Shown here piece after piece: positions 62,984 through 64,000 of a stretch of 64,000 bases of DNA. Source of the stretch: Billgrantia tianxiuensis (GTDB lineage: Bacteria > Pseudomonadota > Gammaproteobacteria > Pseudomonadales > Halomonadaceae); assembly GCF_009834345.1 (NCBI RefSeq), contig NZ_CP035042.1, positions 1,984,001 to 2,048,000 of the forward strand. Reading direction: 5' to 3'. The notes below the pieces were generated by a model. It was not told the DNA's origin, did not search any database, and worked only from the letters and a program-made list of their open reading frames with translations. Numbering within the stretch: the first letter of the stretch is position 1; the number at the start of each line of letters is the position of its first letter. The position numbers were made by a program, and so were the translations under genes.

Positions 62984-63913
62984 TTGAAACAATTGTGTAA
63001 ATACATGAATGAACCAAGAGATATCTTTAGTGATGGGTTCATTCGACTATCTCAGCCAGCAGTTTTGAATGACCCATTCGAGGCTTCATTCTGCGAGAAT
63101 AGCTTAGAAGAATTAGCCGGCCATTTTAATTATCCAACGGCTCAGGATCCAGAATTCGGCGATTTGAGCTTTTCTCAGTACATCGAAATGCGGATGCATA
63201 ACATCGGTGTTATATACTTTTCCGAAAACAAAGAGGATCTATTGATGTGGGCTCATTATGCAAACGAGCATAAGGGGCTTGCTATCGGCACAGTGTCTAT
63301 TCCTGGCAATGGGTCCATTTTCCATAACCTGTTCAGATCGGATGCTTTGATAAATTCTTCTTGGGGCGAGGTATACTCACCATTTGACGGAATTCCTAAG
63401 CCGGTTTCCTATAGGAAAGGGCTTCGATACAGAAATGACAAATTCGACTATGACTACTCGAATATCTCAGTGGAAGGTGCTAATAGAATACTCTATGAAG
63501 TATTTATGCGAAAAAGTGACGAATGCATTTATGAACAAGAGCACCGAGTGGTCCTTAGGTTAAAACAGTCAGACCGAGTGGTTCTTGAATGTATTGACCT
63601 TATGCCTAACGAGCGTGTTAGAGACCGAGTTTCGTCTGTAGAGTGGTCTTTTATTGATCCGAATAGTGGCCGAGCTGATATTAATCTTATGGGCATTCAA
63701 GATGATGTTGAAAGGGTATCGCTTTCAATGCATTTGGCGAAGTTAAGTCGTAATCCCAATGTGGTGTATTTGATGAAGTTATCATCTAGCAGCATCAATA
63801 ATTGCTTGTTTGGACTTAGGTCGAAACTTGAAAAGGAGGATGTCATTGGAGGTACGCATCCTCTACAGGTATCTAGATGTCTGGAAAGCAAGAAAGAATC
63901 AGGGTTGCTATAG
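62984..63913 (+). CDS. Cassette 7: DUF2971-family protein
   Basis: A 309-residue protein whose opening KYMNEPRDIFSDGFIRLSQPAVLNDPFEAS and later VIYFSENKEDLLMWAHYANEHKGLAIG are the DUF2971 signature. The function is unknown; some members occur in defence loci. The start is assigned to TTG at 62984 (GGGG upstream), giving the complete domain; the alternative ATG at 63005 removes seven residues. An ATG at 62930 lies inside attC6 and is unlikely. Confidence 0.7.
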   Translation: MKQLCKYMNEPRDIFSDGFIRLSQPAVLNDPFEASFCENSLEELAGHFNYPTAQDPEFGDLSFSQYIEMRMHNIGVIYFSENKEDLLMWAHYANEHKGLAIGTVSIPGNGSIFHNLFRSDALINSSWGEVYSPFDGIPKPVSYRKGLRYRNDKFDYDYSNISVEGANRILYEVFMRKSDECIYEQEHRVVLRLKQSDRVVLECIDLMPNERVRDRVSSVEWSFIDPNSGRADINLMGIQDDVERVSLSMHLAKLSRNPNVVYLMKLSSSSINNCLFGLRSKLEKEDVIGGTHPLQVSRCLESKKESGLL

Positions 63914-63929
63914 CCTTGAGTGCCAAGAG

Positions 63930-64000
63930 ATATAACAAGGCCAAGCACAGCGACAGCATTCTCGTTTCAGCTTCGCCTACACTACAAAGCCGCTTGTGCT
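63930..64000 (+). repeat. attC site 7, truncated by the window end
   Basis: R'' ATATAAC (63930-63936) is the exact complement of the preceding R' box (GTTATAT), so it closes cassette 7. The opening arm AAGCACAGCGACAGC and the inverted GCTTGTGCT at the end of the window agree with an attC whose R' box lies outside. The array therefore continues. Confidence 0.8.

Larger units (their letters stand above)
56710..64000 (+). mobile_element. Integron gene-cassette array (no integrase in window)
   Basis: At least seven cassettes are arranged head to tail on the plus strand, each ended by an attC-type imperfect palindrome of 61-93 bases. The region is distinctly more AT-rich than the flank. No integron integrase gene (IntI) is seen in any frame within the window. 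So it is either a CALIN (attC cluster lacking an integrase) or part of an array whose integrase lies beyond base 64000. Adjacent cassettes differ widely in attC sequence, implying they came from various arrays. The last attC continues past the window end. Confidence 0.88.

Noticed and set aside
1..64000. CRISPR array, tRNA, rRNA or prophage genes
   Set aside because: I saw no regular spaced repeats, no cloverleaf with CCA-type end, no rRNA sequence and no structural phage gene.

Overview
The window looks like chromosomal DNA from a GC-rich gammaproteobacterium, most like Halomonas or a close relative in the Oceanospirillales. This rests on gene content: a TRAP gluconate transporter, an OsmC-YcaO fusion, a MaoC-phosphotransacetylase/acetate kinase pair, KatG, SigZ and many two-domain c-di-GMP and chemotaxis genes. 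There are no rRNA or tRNA genes, no CRISPR array and no recognisable transposase or integrase.

Layout. 1-10.8 kb: housekeeping and envelope genes (GFA-type enzyme, methyltransferase, PAS-GGDEF cyclase, site-2-type protease, M28 peptidase, YbaK deacylase, LysM protein, lipoprotein, membrane acyltransferase, beta-lactamase-like hydrolase). 10.8-15.7 kb: a gluconate module (DctP-DctQ-DctM, gluconokinase, GntR-type LacI repressor) with a promoter and a perfect 14-bp palindromic operator. 15.7-18.7 kb: a reverse-strand iron-type ABC transporter behind a Fur-like box. 19-25.7 kb: RidA, MaoC-PTA plus acetate kinase, a MocR regulator facing a LysE exporter, threonine dehydratase and ExoD. 25.7-34.6 kb: a chemoreceptor with a sigma-28 promoter, methyltransferase, cytochrome P450, LysR facing AzoR, a MASE2-GGDEF cyclase and a DUF2795 protein. 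34.7-49.5 kb: regulators and small enzymes (AraC, LysE, DJ-1, DCC, MAPEG, SnoaL, two RibD-like reductases, two SDRs, OsmC-YcaO, NYN nuclease, GNAT, PAS-GGDEF, two Crp/Fnr proteins, Spy-like protein, a 46-residue secreted YHYH-like peptide). 49.5-56.5 kb: FabF facing TetR, DUF1801, a Cys-rich peptide with SigZ, KatG, and a cold-shock/DUF1294 protein.

From about 56.7 kb to the end the DNA becomes clearly AT-rich, all genes point the same way, and each gene or gene pair is followed by an attC-like imperfect palindrome. This is an integron gene-cassette array. I can delimit seven cassettes because the 7-bp box that begins each one is the complement, exact or nearly so, of the box that ends it. 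No integrase is visible in the window. The cargo includes a protein with two PD-(D/E)XK nuclease-like domains, a Cys-His-Asp transglutaminase/NAT-like protein whose C-terminus is encoded by its own attC, a two-gene nucleotidyltransferase-like cassette, a DUF2971 protein, two small membrane proteins and a large protein of unknown function. This is the most interesting part of the window.

A technical caution applies to the whole window. At least a dozen otherwise intact genes carry frameshifts, nearly all explained by one missing base, mostly in short C or G runs (acyltransferase, FecCD permease twice, its ATPase twice, RidA, AckA, MocR, threonine dehydratase, P450, YcaO, KatG, cold-shock/DUF1294). 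This pattern suggests residual consensus errors rather than gene decay. I annotate these as full-length but frameshifted genes.
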